DNA of 64,000 nt from CALKXV01 sp965228905 (GCA_965228905.1 CBDDII010000002.1:1054001-1118000); one strand, 5' to 3'. Shown: positions 25,386-34,296, counted from the stretch's first letter. Notes: a model not told the origin generated them from the sequence alone. Numbers and translations are program-made.

Positions 25386-26680
25386 TCCGTCCGTCGAAAA
25401 AACTGCTTTGGGGCACGGCAGCGGCCCTTGTGTTTTCCGTCGTCACCGTGCTTGTCGGCGGTGAAAGCGGCACGGGCGCGTTTCTGCCCTGGATTGCGCT
25501 TGGCCTTCTGGCGCTGGCCGACATCGTGATGTCGGGGCGGGGCGGGCGCTCGGTCACCTGTGACGTGCCCGAAGAGATTTTCGTCGGTGAAACGGTGCCG
25601 CTGTCCTTGCGGGTCGAACCCGGCGCAGACCGAATGACCGGGCGTCTGGACTGGCCCGAGGGGATCAGCGGGCCGGGTGACATTCTGTTCCAACGATCCA
25701 CGGACGGTGCGATGGAGGCCGTGGTGGATTGCCTTGGCACAAGGCGCGGCGTCTGGCGTCTGGAGCAACTCTGGCTGGCCTGGCCGTCACGCTTTGGCTT
25801 GTTCGATTTCGTGCCGCGCATGACCCTTGGTCTGGAAACCCGCGTCGTGCCGAACATCCGGCTTGTCCAATCGGGCGAGATCACAACGACCGTGCAATCG
25901 ACGCTGTTCGGCCAGAAGGAAAACCGCGCCATCGGCGAGGGGGCCGAGTTCCACCAGTTGCGCGAGTTCGTCAAAGGCATGGACGTCAAAAGCATCGACT
26001 GGAAACGCTCGGCCCGGCAACGCACCCTTGTCGCGAAAGAGCTTCGCGCCGAACGGAACCACCATGTGATCGTCGCGCTCGATAACGGCTATCTCATGCG
26101 TGAAGAGATCGCAGGACTGCCCAAAATCGACCATGCGGTGACCGCAGCCCTTGCCACCGCCTGGGCCGCGACAATCGGGGGCGATCTGGTGGGGCATTAT
26201 TCCTACGACGTGCGGCCCCGCGCCTTTGCGGCACCGCAAGCGGGGCGCCGGGCCTTTGCGCGGCTTCGCAGTTGGAGCGCCGAGCAGGAGTATGTCAGCC
26301 GGGAAACCAACCACACGCTGGCCTTGACGGAACTGAACGCCAGGACCCCAAAGCGCAGCCTTATCATCATCTTCACCGACTTTGTTGATGCGACATCCGC
26401 CGAATTGCTGATCGAGAACATCGCCATCCTGGCCAAGCGGCATCTTCTGGTTTTCGTCACCATCCGCGATCCCGACATGGAAGCCCTGGTCGAAGAGGCC
26501 CCCGACGACATGGACGGGGTCGCAACGCTGGTCGCCGCCGACCAGACCATCCGTGAGCGCCGGCTGGTTCTGGAACGGTTGGCGCGGCTTGGTGTGACCG
26601 TGCTGGACACGCCACCGGGGCAACTGACGGCGCGGCTGATTTCGACCTATCTTGAAATCAAGGCGCGGGAGTTGATCTGA
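25382..26680 (+). CDS. DUF58 (vWA-like) protein, probable CTG start
   Basis: About 432 residues if it starts at CTG 25382. The DUF58 signature is clear: GAEFHQLREFVKGMDVKSID followed by WKRSARQRTLVAKEL. A vWA-like C-terminal domain has VIVALDNGYLM and LIIIFTDFVD. The first conventional start, GTG 25430, would cut through the first membrane segment and has no ribosome site at usual distance. CTG 25382 yields LIRPSKKLLWGTAAALVFSV, the normal DUF58 N-terminus, has GAGG seven bases upstream, and overlaps the MoxR stop as CTGA. Two N-terminal membrane segments place the domain at the membrane, where MoxR could remodel it. Confidence 0.88.
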   Translation: MIRPSKKLLWGTAAALVFSVVTVLVGGESGTGAFLPWIALGLLALADIVMSGRGGRSVTCDVPEEIFVGETVPLSLRVEPGADRMTGRLDWPEGISGPGDILFQRSTDGAMEAVVDCLGTRRGVWRLEQLWLAWPSRFGLFDFVPRMTLGLETRVVPNIRLVQSGEITTTVQSTLFGQKENRAIGEGAEFHQLREFVKGMDVKSIDWKRSARQRTLVAKELRAERNHHVIVALDNGYLMREEIAGLPKIDHAVTAALATAWAATIGGDLVGHYSYDVRPRAFAAPQAGRRAFARLRSWSAEQEYVSRETNHTLALTELNARTPKRSLIIIFTDFVDATSAELLIENIAILAKRHLLVFVTIRDPDMEALVEEAPDDMDGVATLVAADQTIRERRLVLERLARLGVTVLDTPPGQLTARLISTYLEIKARELI

Positions 26681-27678
26681 TGGAAGACAGCGATCTTCTG
26701 AGATCGGCCCGCTTCAGAGCCGAGCGCGAGGCGGATTGGAAACGTCTTGAGGCACTTGTCGGCGAGGCGGAAAAGCACGGCGTCCAAAAGATGAGCTTTG
26801 ACGCCGCCCGAGATCTGGCGGCGCTTTATCGCCAGGCGACGACTTCGCTGTCGATTGCACGTGAGATCTCGTTGGACAAGGGGTTGCTGGATTACCTCGA
26901 AGCGCTGACCGCAAGGGCCTACCTCAGCGTCTATGCGCCTCAGGAGCGGATCGGCGGGCTTGTTTCGCGGTTTTTCCGTTCCAGCGGTCCTGCGGCCATG
27001 CGCCGGTCGGCGTGGTTCGTCCTTGCCGGGTTCCTTTGCATGGGACTTGGGGCGCTAGTGGGCTATCTGCTCTATTTCGAGAACCCGGCTTGGTATTACG
27101 TGTTCCTGCCGCCCGAACTGTCTGACGGACGAGGACCGGAGGCAACGACCGAATATCTGAGGTCGATCATCTACGACAACGATCCCGACTCTTCCGGCCT
27201 TGGTGCCTTCGCGACATTCCTGTTTTCTCACAACACGCGGATTGCAATTTTCGTCTTTGGCCTTGGCGCGTTTCTCTGCGCCCCCGCAATCTTGCTGACC
27301 TTCTATAACGGTTTGGTTTTCGGGGCATTTCTCGCGCTGCACGTGGACCGTGGCCTTGGCGTCGATATCGGCGGCTGGCTGTCGGTGCATGGGGTGACCG
27401 AGCTTTCAGCCATCTGCATTGCCTGCGGTGGCGGTATCCAACTGGGGCTGGCGGTGCTGTTTCCTGGTCAGAAATCCCGTGCGGTCGCCCTGCGCGATGC
27501 CGGGCGCGATGCGGTCAAGCTGGCCATTGTCGCAGCCGTTATGCTGGTTGTTGCCGCCTTTCTTGAAGGGTTCCCGCGCCAGTTGGTGCAGGACCCGACC
27601 TCGCGCTACCTGATCGGATGGGGGATCGGCGCACTTTGGCTGGCGTGGTTCACCCTTGGCGGAAGGCGCACGCGATGA
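26680..27678 (+). CDS. SpoIIM-family (DUF95) membrane protein
   Basis: A 332-residue polytopic protein. The N-terminal third is soluble and helical (DWKRLEALVGEAEKHG). Membrane segments follow from about residue 110 (AWFVLAGFLCMGLGALVGYL) to the C-terminus. NTRIAIFVFGLGAFLCAPAI, then LLTFYNGLVFGAF and HGVTELSAICIACGGGIQLG are characteristic of the stage II sporulation protein M family. The organism is a non-sporulating type, so the family name is historical; its job in MoxR/DUF58/RDD operons is unknown. The start shares a base with the DUF58 stop and the stop overlaps the RDD gene (ATGA). Confidence 0.85.
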   Translation: MEDSDLLRSARFRAEREADWKRLEALVGEAEKHGVQKMSFDAARDLAALYRQATTSLSIAREISLDKGLLDYLEALTARAYLSVYAPQERIGGLVSRFFRSSGPAAMRRSAWFVLAGFLCMGLGALVGYLLYFENPAWYYVFLPPELSDGRGPEATTEYLRSIIYDNDPDSSGLGAFATFLFSHNTRIAIFVFGLGAFLCAPAILLTFYNGLVFGAFLALHVDRGLGVDIGGWLSVHGVTELSAICIACGGGIQLGLAVLFPGQKSRAVALRDAGRDAVKLAIVAAVMLVVAAFLEGFPRQLVQDPTSRYLIGWGIGALWLAWFTLGGRRTR

Positions 27679-28616
27679 TCTTTCGCCGCAAGAAACGCAA
27701 AACCGGCCCGGACCCGAACGAGGTGATCCCGCCCGAGGGCGTTCCGCTTCGCCTTGAGATTGCCGGTTTGGGCGCGCGTCTGGGTGCCCAGATTACGGAT
27801 GTTTTGATCACCGGCGTCGCTGCCGTTTCGATCATCGTGCTTCTGGGCGCATTGGGGCTGACCTCGCCAAACACGCTTCTGGCGGTCGGGATGTTGTTGT
27901 TCTTCATCATCCGCATTCCTTACTACGTTTTGGCCGAACTGGCCTGGAACGGTCAGACGCTTGGCAAGAGGTTCATGAAAATCAAGGTTGTAAGCCACGA
28001 TGGTGGGTCGCTGGAGACCCATGCCATCGTCCTGCGCAACCTGATGAAAGAGGCGGAAATTTTCCTGCCCGGAACTCTTTTGCTGACCCTGGACGAAGCC
28101 TCGCCGGTCAGTTCTTCCGTTGCTCTTATCTGGGTTCTGGCGGTCCTCGCTGTGCCCCTGTTCAACCGGCATCGCCAAAGGCTGGGGGATATCATGGCGG
28201 GCACTCATGTGATCCAGCTTCCCGTGCCTGTCCTCTTGGGCGATATGGCCCGAGAGGGGCAAGTGACAGCGAAGGACAAGGAAAAGTTCACGTTCCTGGC
28301 CCACCAACTCGACCATTACGGCGCCCTTGAATTGCAGACGCTGGAGGGGCTTTTGCGGGCGGCCGAACGGCGCGATCTGGCCCCGAAGGCTTACGAGCGG
28401 CAGAAAAGCACGGTTGAGGCCATCGTCGGAAAGATCAGGGTGAAGATCGGCTATGCCGATGTGGTGCCTTCCGAGGATCAACTGGCGTTCCTTCGTGCGT
28501 TTTACAATGCGCAGCGTGCGCATCTGGAACAAAGGCAGCTTTTCGGTGACCGCAGGGCCGACAAATTCCATGCCACAGTCGATTCCGAAGACCCAAATGC
28601 GGCAGAAAAGCCTTGA
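27675..28616 (+). CDS. RDD-family membrane protein
   Basis: A 313-residue protein with an RDD domain of three or four membrane segments (about residues 30-175). GLGARLGAQITDVLITGVAA contains the Arg and Asp, and LAWNGQTLGKRFMKIKVVSH the second Asp-equivalent region. FNRHRQRLGDIMAGTHVI is the conserved final block. The C-terminal 130 residues are soluble and helical. ATG 27675 overlaps the SpoIIM-like stop. This gene ends the DUF4129-DUF4350-MoxR-DUF58-SpoIIM-RDD operon. Confidence 0.85.
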   Translation: MIFRRKKRKTGPDPNEVIPPEGVPLRLEIAGLGARLGAQITDVLITGVAAVSIIVLLGALGLTSPNTLLAVGMLLFFIIRIPYYVLAELAWNGQTLGKRFMKIKVVSHDGGSLETHAIVLRNLMKEAEIFLPGTLLLTLDEASPVSSSVALIWVLAVLAVPLFNRHRQRLGDIMAGTHVIQLPVPVLLGDMAREGQVTAKDKEKFTFLAHQLDHYGALELQTLEGLLRAAERRDLAPKAYERQKSTVEAIVGKIRVKIGYADVVPSEDQLAFLRAFYNAQRAHLEQRQLFGDRRADKFHATVDSEDPNAAEKP

Positions 28617-28685
28617 ATTGACCGATTTTTGGCCGTCACCTGACGTTAGTCGACAAAATTAGAAATAATTACTGAGGTTTCTATC

Positions 28686-29471
28686 ATGGCAGATCAATCG
28701 GCAGATGCGTTTGGCAATGCGCCCCTTGGAGTGGGCGCAATCGTCAGCGAAAGCTTTTCCATCCTCTTCAAGAACTTCGTCATCGTGATGACACTGGCGT
28801 TTGTTCCCGCGCTTCTGGGCCTGGTCGTTTCCGGCGTCCTGAACGGCTGGGGCATGACGCTTGGTGTTCCGGATGCGAGTTTGACGGGTTTCCCGAGTTG
28901 GACCGCGATCGTGCTGGATATGCTGATCCAGATGGTGATTTACGGCATCACGACGGCGCTTCTGGTGCAGGTCGCCTATGACAGCAAGTTGGGGCGGCAA
29001 TTGAACGTCTCGAAATACATCGGCCCGGCGGTTGCCGCATCGCTTCCGATTGCGGTGCTTGGCGTTGTTGCGGGTATCGCCGTTGGCATCGGCTCCCTGC
29101 TTTTGGTCATCCCCGGTCTGTGGCTCTATGCGGTGTTTTCGATGATTGCGCCGGCCGTGGTGATCGAAAAAGTCGGCTACAAGGCCCTTGGGCGCAGTGC
29201 GGAACTGACGCGTGGCTATCGCTGGCCCATCCTTGGTGCCCTGATCATCGTCATTGTCTGTTCTGCCCTGATCGGTGCGGCCATTGGTTTTGTGGTGGCA
29301 ATGGTCGGTAGCGCCGTCGGCGGCGGGTTGATCGTTTCGTTGTTCCTGACCGCAGCGGCTACGGCAGTTGGTTCGGGCCTTGGCGGGATCTCGGTGTCGC
29401 TGATCTATGCCCGGCTGCGCGAGATCAAGGAAGGCGTCAGCGTCGACCAGATCGCATCGGTCTTCGACTGA
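28686..29471 (+). CDS. YciC/DUF975-like integral membrane protein
   Basis: A 261-residue glycine/alanine/valine-rich protein with about six membrane segments. Blocks such as SESFSILFKNFVIVMTLAFV, GLWLYAVFSMIAPAVVIEKV and KALGRSAELTRGYRWPILGA resemble the broad UPF0259/glycerophosphodiester phosphodiesterase membrane-domain group. No catalytic motif is visible. It is separated from the RDD gene by 69 bp of AT-rich sequence, which may contain its own promoter, and a stem-loop follows it. Confidence 0.7.
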   Translation: MADQSADAFGNAPLGVGAIVSESFSILFKNFVIVMTLAFVPALLGLVVSGVLNGWGMTLGVPDASLTGFPSWTAIVLDMLIQMVIYGITTALLVQVAYDSKLGRQLNVSKYIGPAVAASLPIAVLGVVAGIAVGIGSLLLVIPGLWLYAVFSMIAPAVVIEKVGYKALGRSAELTRGYRWPILGALIIVIVCSALIGAAIGFVVAMVGSAVGGGLIVSLFLTAAATAVGSGLGGISVSLIYARLREIKEGVSVDQIASVFD

Positions 29472-29479
29472 CCGGGGCA

Positions 29480-29510
29480 GGGCGCAGGTTTCGCGCCCTT
29501 TACCTTTTGT
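29480..29510 (+). terminator. Probable intrinsic terminator
   Basis: GGGCGC (29480-29485) pairs with GCGCCC (29493-29498) around a seven-base loop, followed by TTTACCTTTTGTT. It lies nine bases after the stop of the YciC-like gene. The stem is short and the T-run is interrupted, so confidence is moderate. Confidence 0.55.
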
Positions 29511-29565
29511 TAACCATGCACAGGGCGCTCGGAACGCGCCCTGCGCAACACCCCGACAAGGCAGG

Positions 29566-29700
29566 CTAGGATGGATGTGTCCTCGTGACGGTGTCCATGT
29601 GCAAAGCCCGGTCATGTCCAGTTGTCGGGTTGGCAACGTCATAGCGGCCGTTCACCAGTACAGCGGTGAACGGGCGCCCGTGTTTCAGCTTGCAGATCAT
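29566..29700 (-). CDS. Possible small basic protein (44 aa)
   Basis: An open frame antisense to the leader of tig. ATG 29700-29698 is preceded by AGGGGCAGGTGCC, a plausible ribosome site. The 44 residues (MICKLKHGRPFTAVLVNGRY then DVANPTTGHDRALHMDTV) have a balanced, protein-like composition with few rare runs, unlike nearby shadow frames. No domain is recognised. It sits between the terminator after 29471 and the divergent tig gene. Chance openness is possible at this length. Confidence 0.4.
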   Translation of the reverse strand: MICKLKHGRPFTAVLVNGRYDVANPTTGHDRALHMDTVTRTHPS

Positions 29701-29776
29701 GGCACCTGCCCCTATTAGGAGCGCTGATTTTTTAGGACCCCGGCGTAGCGACGTGCGGGAAAACGCGAGGAAACCC

Positions 29777-31108
29777 ATGCAGGTCACTGAAACGCTGAAC
29801 GAAGGTCTGAAGCGCGGTTACAAGATTGTCGTGCCGGCCAAGGACTTGGACGACAAGGTCAACGAAAAGCTGGCCGAAGCCGCGCCCGAGATCGAAATGA
29901 AAGGGTTCCGCAAAGGCAAGGTGCCGATGGCGCTTTTGAAAAAGCAGTTTGGCCAGCGTTTGCTGGGCGAAGCCATGCAGGAAACCGTCGATGGCGCCAT
30001 GTCCAAGCATTTCGAGGATTCCGGCGACCGCCCCGCGATGCAGCCCGCCGTCGAGATGACCAACCAGGACTGGAAGGAAGGCGACGACGTCGAGGTCTCG
30101 ATGACCTATGAGGCGCTGCCGGAGATTCCCGAGGTCGATTTCACCAAGATCAAGCTGGAAAAGCTGGTTGTCGAAGCCGACGACACGGCTGTTGACGAGG
30201 CGCTGCAGAACCTTGCCGAGAACGCCCAGAACTTCGAAGACCGCAAGAAAGGCTCGAAAGCCAAGGACGGTGACCAGGTGGTGATCGACTTTGTCGGCAA
30301 GGTCGACGGTGAGGCTTTTGAAGGCGGGTCTGCCGAAGACTTTCCCCTGACCCTTGGGTCCGGCCAGTTCATCCCGGGCTTCGAGGAGCAGCTTGTTGGC
30401 GTGAAGGCGGAAGAGGAAAAAGCGGTCGAGGTGACCTTTCCGGAAGAATACGGAAACGCCGATCTGGCCGGAAAGCCAGCCGTTTTCGACGTGACCGTCA
30501 AGGCCGTGAAGGAACCGAAAGCCGCCGAGATCGACGACGAGCTTGCCAAGAAGTTTGGCGCCGAGGATCTGGCGGCTTTGAAGGCTCAGGTGACCGAGCG
30601 GATCGGTTCGGAATACGAAGGCGCGTCACGCGCGGTGATGAAACGCGCCCTGCTTGACGAATTGGACAAGGCGGTGAAGTTCGACCTGCCGCCGTCGCTG
30701 GTCGAAGCCGAGGCAAAGCAGATCGCGCATCAGCTTTGGCACGAGGAAAACCCAGACGTTCAGGGCCACGACCACGAAGAGATCGAGGCGACAGACGAGC
30801 ACAATTCACTGGCCGAACGCCGCGTGCGTCTTGGCCTGCTTCTGGCCGAGATCGGTTCGAAGAACGAGGTTGAGGTTTCCGATGCCGAGATGACTCAGGC
30901 GGTGATGAACCAGGCGCGTCAATATCCGGGTCAGGAGCGTCAGTTCTTTGAGTTCGTCCAGCAGAACCCGCAGATGCGCCAGCAAATTCAAGCGCCCCTG
31001 TTTGAAGACAAGGTCGTGGACTTCGTGTTCGAGAAGGCCAAGGTCACGGAAAAGAAATCGAGCAAGGACGACCTGGAAAAGGCTGTCGAGGCGCTGGACG
31101 ACGAATAA
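29777..31108 (+). CDS. tig: Trigger factor
   Basis: A 443-residue ribosome-associated chaperone. The ribosome-binding signature GFRKGKVP lies at residues 43-50. The FKBP-type PPIase domain spans about 155-245 (GDQVVIDFVGKVDGEAFEGG; LGSGQFIPGFEEQLVG), and the C-terminal chaperone arms follow. It binds at the exit tunnel near L23 and protects nascent chains. ATG 29777 has GAGG at good spacing. The usual clpP-clpX neighbours are absent, so it stands alone with its own terminator downstream. Confidence 0.96.
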   Translation: MQVTETLNEGLKRGYKIVVPAKDLDDKVNEKLAEAAPEIEMKGFRKGKVPMALLKKQFGQRLLGEAMQETVDGAMSKHFEDSGDRPAMQPAVEMTNQDWKEGDDVEVSMTYEALPEIPEVDFTKIKLEKLVVEADDTAVDEALQNLAENAQNFEDRKKGSKAKDGDQVVIDFVGKVDGEAFEGGSAEDFPLTLGSGQFIPGFEEQLVGVKAEEEKAVEVTFPEEYGNADLAGKPAVFDVTVKAVKEPKAAEIDDELAKKFGAEDLAALKAQVTERIGSEYEGASRAVMKRALLDELDKAVKFDLPPSLVEAEAKQIAHQLWHEENPDVQGHDHEEIEATDEHNSLAERRVRLGLLLAEIGSKNEVEVSDAEMTQAVMNQARQYPGQERQFFEFVQQNPQMRQQIQAPLFEDKVVDFVFEKAKVTEKKSSKDDLEKAVEALDDE

Positions 31109-31131
31109 ACGCCGGTTTGATCAAAGTATTA

Positions 31132-31164
31132 GGGGCCGTCCTTTGGGGCGGCCCTTTCATTTTG
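31132..31164 (+). terminator. Intrinsic terminator of tig
   Basis: GGGCCG (31133-31138) pairs with CGGCCC (31149-31154), followed by TTTCATTTT. It lies 25 bases after the tig stop. Confidence 0.75.
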
Positions 31165-31350
31165 CGCCACGTTGCCCGATTCGTGGAACCGGACAGGGGT
31201 GGGATTACCTTTGAATATCCGGCCGGATCGTTTCCAATTCAGGCGGTAATATGGCCGGATCCACCCTGACTTGCGCCAATTTGGGCGAAAATAAGGCGAA
31301 ATCAGTAATCGTAAGTTGAGCCAATTTTTGCTAATGTTGAGGGACAGCCA

Positions 31351-31620
31351 GTGCCCCCAACACGAGTTTGTACGATGTTCGATACCGCAGATGACCGCCA
31401 GTTCGACGCCACCTCCAACGCTGTTGTCGATGAAAAGCTCTTGTCGCGCGCCCTTCAGGGGCTGAGCGATGATGAGCTTTTGCAGTTGGAAGACGAATTG
31501 AACTTCGCGGTTTTCGCCGGTTTGCCCTCTCCGCGTATCCTGGCCATGCTGGATGAGATGATGGAGTTGGACGGGGCCTGGAAAGCCCAGCTTGATCGTC
31601 AGGGGTCCAAGGCAGCCTAG
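31351..31620 (+). CDS. Small acidic protein of unknown function
   Basis: An 89-residue acidic protein. GTG 31351 is preferred because GAGGGA lies six bases upstream; ATG 31375, giving MFDTADDRQFDATS, is the alternative. The core LSRALQGLSDDELLQLEDEL reads as an amphipathic helix and the C-terminus is helical too. I do not recognise a family. The 3' end overlaps the convergent pxpA stop by four bases. The 242-bp gap upstream holds the tig terminator and an AT-rich stretch near 31290-31340 that probably includes the promoter. Confidence 0.7.
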   Translation: MPPTRVCTMFDTADDRQFDATSNAVVDEKLLSRALQGLSDDELLQLEDELNFAVFAGLPSPRILAMLDEMMELDGAWKAQLDRQGSKAA

Positions 31621-32393
31621 GACAGGGGCGTTCCGTCAAACTGTGCGATTTTCACACCCGCGCTCTCCAATCCTTTCCTGACTTCTGCTGAAAAGGCGAC
31701 CGCTTCGGCGCTGTCGCCGTGAATGCAGATCGTGTCGATCCGCGTGGGCAGTTCCGCGCCGTCGCCCGTGATGATGGCCCCGGCATTCACCATCTCGACC
31801 ATGCGTTGCGCTGCCTCTTTGCCGTCGTGGATCATGGCGCCGGGCAGGCGGCGGTCGACCAAAGTGCCGTCGGCGTTGTAGGCCCGGTCGGCAAATATCT
31901 CGCCGGCCCAGTTGCATCCCAGATCGCGGCAAACCGTTTCCATCTCGGTCGCGGCCAAGCCCACGATGATGATGTCGGGCGCAACCTCAAGTGCGGCTTC
32001 ATAGCAGGCCCGGGCCATTTCAGCATCCTTGCAGGCCATGTTCGACAGGGCGCCATGCAGCTTCAGGTGCCGCACCGTTCCGCCAGCGGCCCTTGCGGTG
32101 GCCTGCGCCGCGCCGATTTGGTAACGCACCAGGTTGGCAAGCGTTGGCAAAGGCACCTGCATCTGTCGGCGTCCGAACCCCTGAAGGTCGTCAAAGCCGG
32201 GATGTGCACCAATTCCGACGCCAGCCTCAACGGCCAGCTTCATTGCCGAGGCCATCGTGTCGGGGTCGCCGGCATGAAAGCCGCAGGCGATATTGGCCGA
32301 AGTGACGATTTCCATCAGCCCGGCATCGTCGGTCATTTTCCACGGGCCAAAGCCTTCGCCCATGTCGGAATTGAGATCTACGGTCAGTGTCAT
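31617..32393 (-). CDS. pxpA: 5-oxoprolinase subunit A (LamB/YcsF family)
   Basis: A 258-residue LamB/YcsF protein. The family blocks are VDLNSDMGEGFGPW, SANIACGFHAGDP, GIGAHPGFDDLQGFGRR, HLKLHGALSNMA and ICIHGDSAEAV. PxpA works with PxpB and PxpC to hydrolyse 5-oxoproline with ATP. No pxpB or pxpC is in this window, so those subunits must be elsewhere if the enzyme is complete. ATG 32393 is chosen; ATG 32402 would add three residues, and neither has a clear ribosome site. It is divergent from the ClC gene. Confidence 0.9.
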   Translation of the reverse strand: MTLTVDLNSDMGEGFGPWKMTDDAGLMEIVTSANIACGFHAGDPDTMASAMKLAVEAGVGIGAHPGFDDLQGFGRRQMQVPLPTLANLVRYQIGAAQATARAAGGTVRHLKLHGALSNMACKDAEMARACYEAALEVAPDIIIVGLAATEMETVCRDLGCNWAGEIFADRAYNADGTLVDRRLPGAMIHDGKEAAQRMVEMVNAGAIITGDGAELPTRIDTICIHGDSAEAVAFSAEVRKGLESAGVKIAQFDGTPLS

Positions 32394-32607
32394 GGGGTGC
32401 ATGAGATACCGTGTGACCGACCCGCGCAAGGGGCAGGTCGCTGTCGGGGCCACAGCCGCCGCTTTTTTCAATGGCGGGCCTTCCGGGCGGGCCGCCTTTG
32501 GCCTAGAACCGGAAGGGTTCGCAAGTGGGACGACGGCGAACCCTTGCCCTGCGCCATCGGGCGACGCCGGGCATCGTTTGCGTTCATGCCCGGTTTGCGC
32601 AGGTCTC

Positions 32608-34296
32608 ATGGACGCGCCTCGCCATGCGAAGCTGAAAGAGATTCCCGCCCGCCTTGTTCAATCGGTGCGGGCCGCATGGCGATTGATCCTGACGCAGGGG
32701 CCGGGGCGCGTGCAATTCTGGTTCATCGCGCTGGTGATCGGGATCGTGGCGGGCGGTGCGGCGGTGCTGTTCCGTCTGGGCATCTACCTTTTGCAATCCT
32801 CGCTGTACGGAACCGACAATCCGCGCCTGATCCATTCCTTTGCCGAAACGCTGCCCTGGTATTCGATCGTCCTGATCCCGGTTTTGGGCGGTCTGATCGT
32901 GGGGCTGATCCTTGATCGCTTCACAAGCGACAACCGCGCCCGTTCGGTGGCCGAGGTGATCGAAGGTGCGGCCCTGCACAACGGAAGGGTCGAGATGAAA
33001 GAAGGCGTCGCCTCGGCGGCCTCGTCGCTGATTACGCTCAGCACGGGTGGCTCGACGGGACGGGAAGGGCCGGTTGTGCATCTGGCGGCGGTGCTGTCGT
33101 CCTGGGTATCGAACCGGATCAAGGCGGATGGGATAACGGGGCGCGACCTTCTGGGGTGTGCGGTGGCGGCGGCGGTGTCGGCTTCTTTCAATGCCCCGAT
33201 TGCCGGGGCCCTCTTCGCGCTGGAGGTCGTTCTGCGCCACTTCGCGGTTCACGCCTTTGCCCCGATCGTCATAGCCTCGGTCGCTGGCACAGTCATTTCC
33301 CGACTGACCTTCGGGGATGTGACCGAGTTCGTCCTGCCCGGAGATTCGATCCTTGCCTTTTATGTCGAGCTTCCCGCCTTCCTGATCCTGGGCATGTTGT
33401 CCGGTGTTGTCGCGGTGGCGATGATGTGGGCGATTTTCGCGGCCGACGATTTCGGCACGGCCCTGAGGGCCCGGTTGCGTCTTCCGCCCTTCCTACGGCC
33501 CGTCCTTGCCGGGTTGATGCTGGGCTGCCTGGCTCTGGCCTTTCCCCATATCATCGGCGTCGGTTACGAAACGACGACAGCTGCGCTGACCGGTTCGCTT
33601 TTGTGGCACGAGGCGGTGGTGTTCTGCATGATCAAGGTCGTCGCGGTGGCGATCACCATCGCGGGCCGGATGGGGGGCGGTATCTTTTCGCCCTCGCTGA
33701 TGGTCGGGGCCTTGCTGGGGCTGGCCTTCGGCATGACGGCCACGGCGATCTTCCCGAACGTGTCGGGGTCGGAAACGCTTTATGCCCTTGCAGGCATGGG
33801 GGCTGTGGCGGCGGCGGTTCTGGGGGCACCGATTTCAACGACGCTGATCGTGTTTGAACTGACCGGCGACTGGCAGACGGGACTGGCGGTGATGGTGGCC
33901 GTGTCGATGTCGACGGCCTTCGCCTCGCGATTAGTCGACCGGTCCTACTTCCTGACGCAGTTGGAGCGGCGGAACGTTCATCTTTCCAAGGGTCCGCAGG
34001 CCTATCTGTTGGCCATGTTCCGGGTGGCCAACGTGATGCGCACCCCGGACGATGTGCGTGCAGCACCGGAAAGCGCGCTATGGGACGCCATCGAGGAAGG
34101 TATGTGGATCAATCCGAATGCGACGCTGGAAACCGCTCTGCCCTTGTTCGACAAGACGGGGCGCAGCTTTCTACCCGTGCTGACCGTCGGCGACGCGGGC
34201 GAACCGCCCAGGATTCATGGCGCCCTTTTCCACGTTGATGCACTCAGGGCCTATAACCGCGCCCTGGCGGCCACGGCCGAGGAAGAACACAGCTAG
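32608..34296 (+). CDS. ClC-family chloride channel or transporter
   Basis: A 562-residue ClC protein with about ten or more membrane helices. GSTGREGP at 148-155 carries the gating glutamate E153; its presence is expected for H+/Cl- exchangers but does not prove exchange. GGIFSPSLMVGALLG is the conserved helix N region. About 130 C-terminal residues form a cytoplasmic CBS-like region (DDVRAAPESALWDAIEEGMW) that is weakly conserved. ATG 32608 is chosen with AGG a few bases upstream; the longer frame from 32293 overlaps pxpA and is rejected. The last four bases overlap the convergent DUF427 stop. Confidence 0.9.
   Translation: MDAPRHAKLKEIPARLVQSVRAAWRLILTQGPGRVQFWFIALVIGIVAGGAAVLFRLGIYLLQSSLYGTDNPRLIHSFAETLPWYSIVLIPVLGGLIVGLILDRFTSDNRARSVAEVIEGAALHNGRVEMKEGVASAASSLITLSTGGSTGREGPVVHLAAVLSSWVSNRIKADGITGRDLLGCAVAAAVSASFNAPIAGALFALEVVLRHFAVHAFAPIVIASVAGTVISRLTFGDVTEFVLPGDSILAFYVELPAFLILGMLSGVVAVAMMWAIFAADDFGTALRARLRLPPFLRPVLAGLMLGCLALAFPHIIGVGYETTTAALTGSLLWHEAVVFCMIKVVAVAITIAGRMGGGIFSPSLMVGALLGLAFGMTATAIFPNVSGSETLYALAGMGAVAAAVLGAPISTTLIVFELTGDWQTGLAVMVAVSMSTAFASRLVDRSYFLTQLERRNVHLSKGPQAYLLAMFRVANVMRTPDDVRAAPESALWDAIEEGMWINPNATLETALPLFDKTGRSFLPVLTVGDAGEPPRIHGALFHVDALRAYNRALAATAEEEHS

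Noticed and set aside
32293..32607. N-terminal extension of the ClC gene
   Set aside because: It overlaps the divergent pxpA start and shows no ClC similarity; ATG 32608 gives a normal N-terminus.
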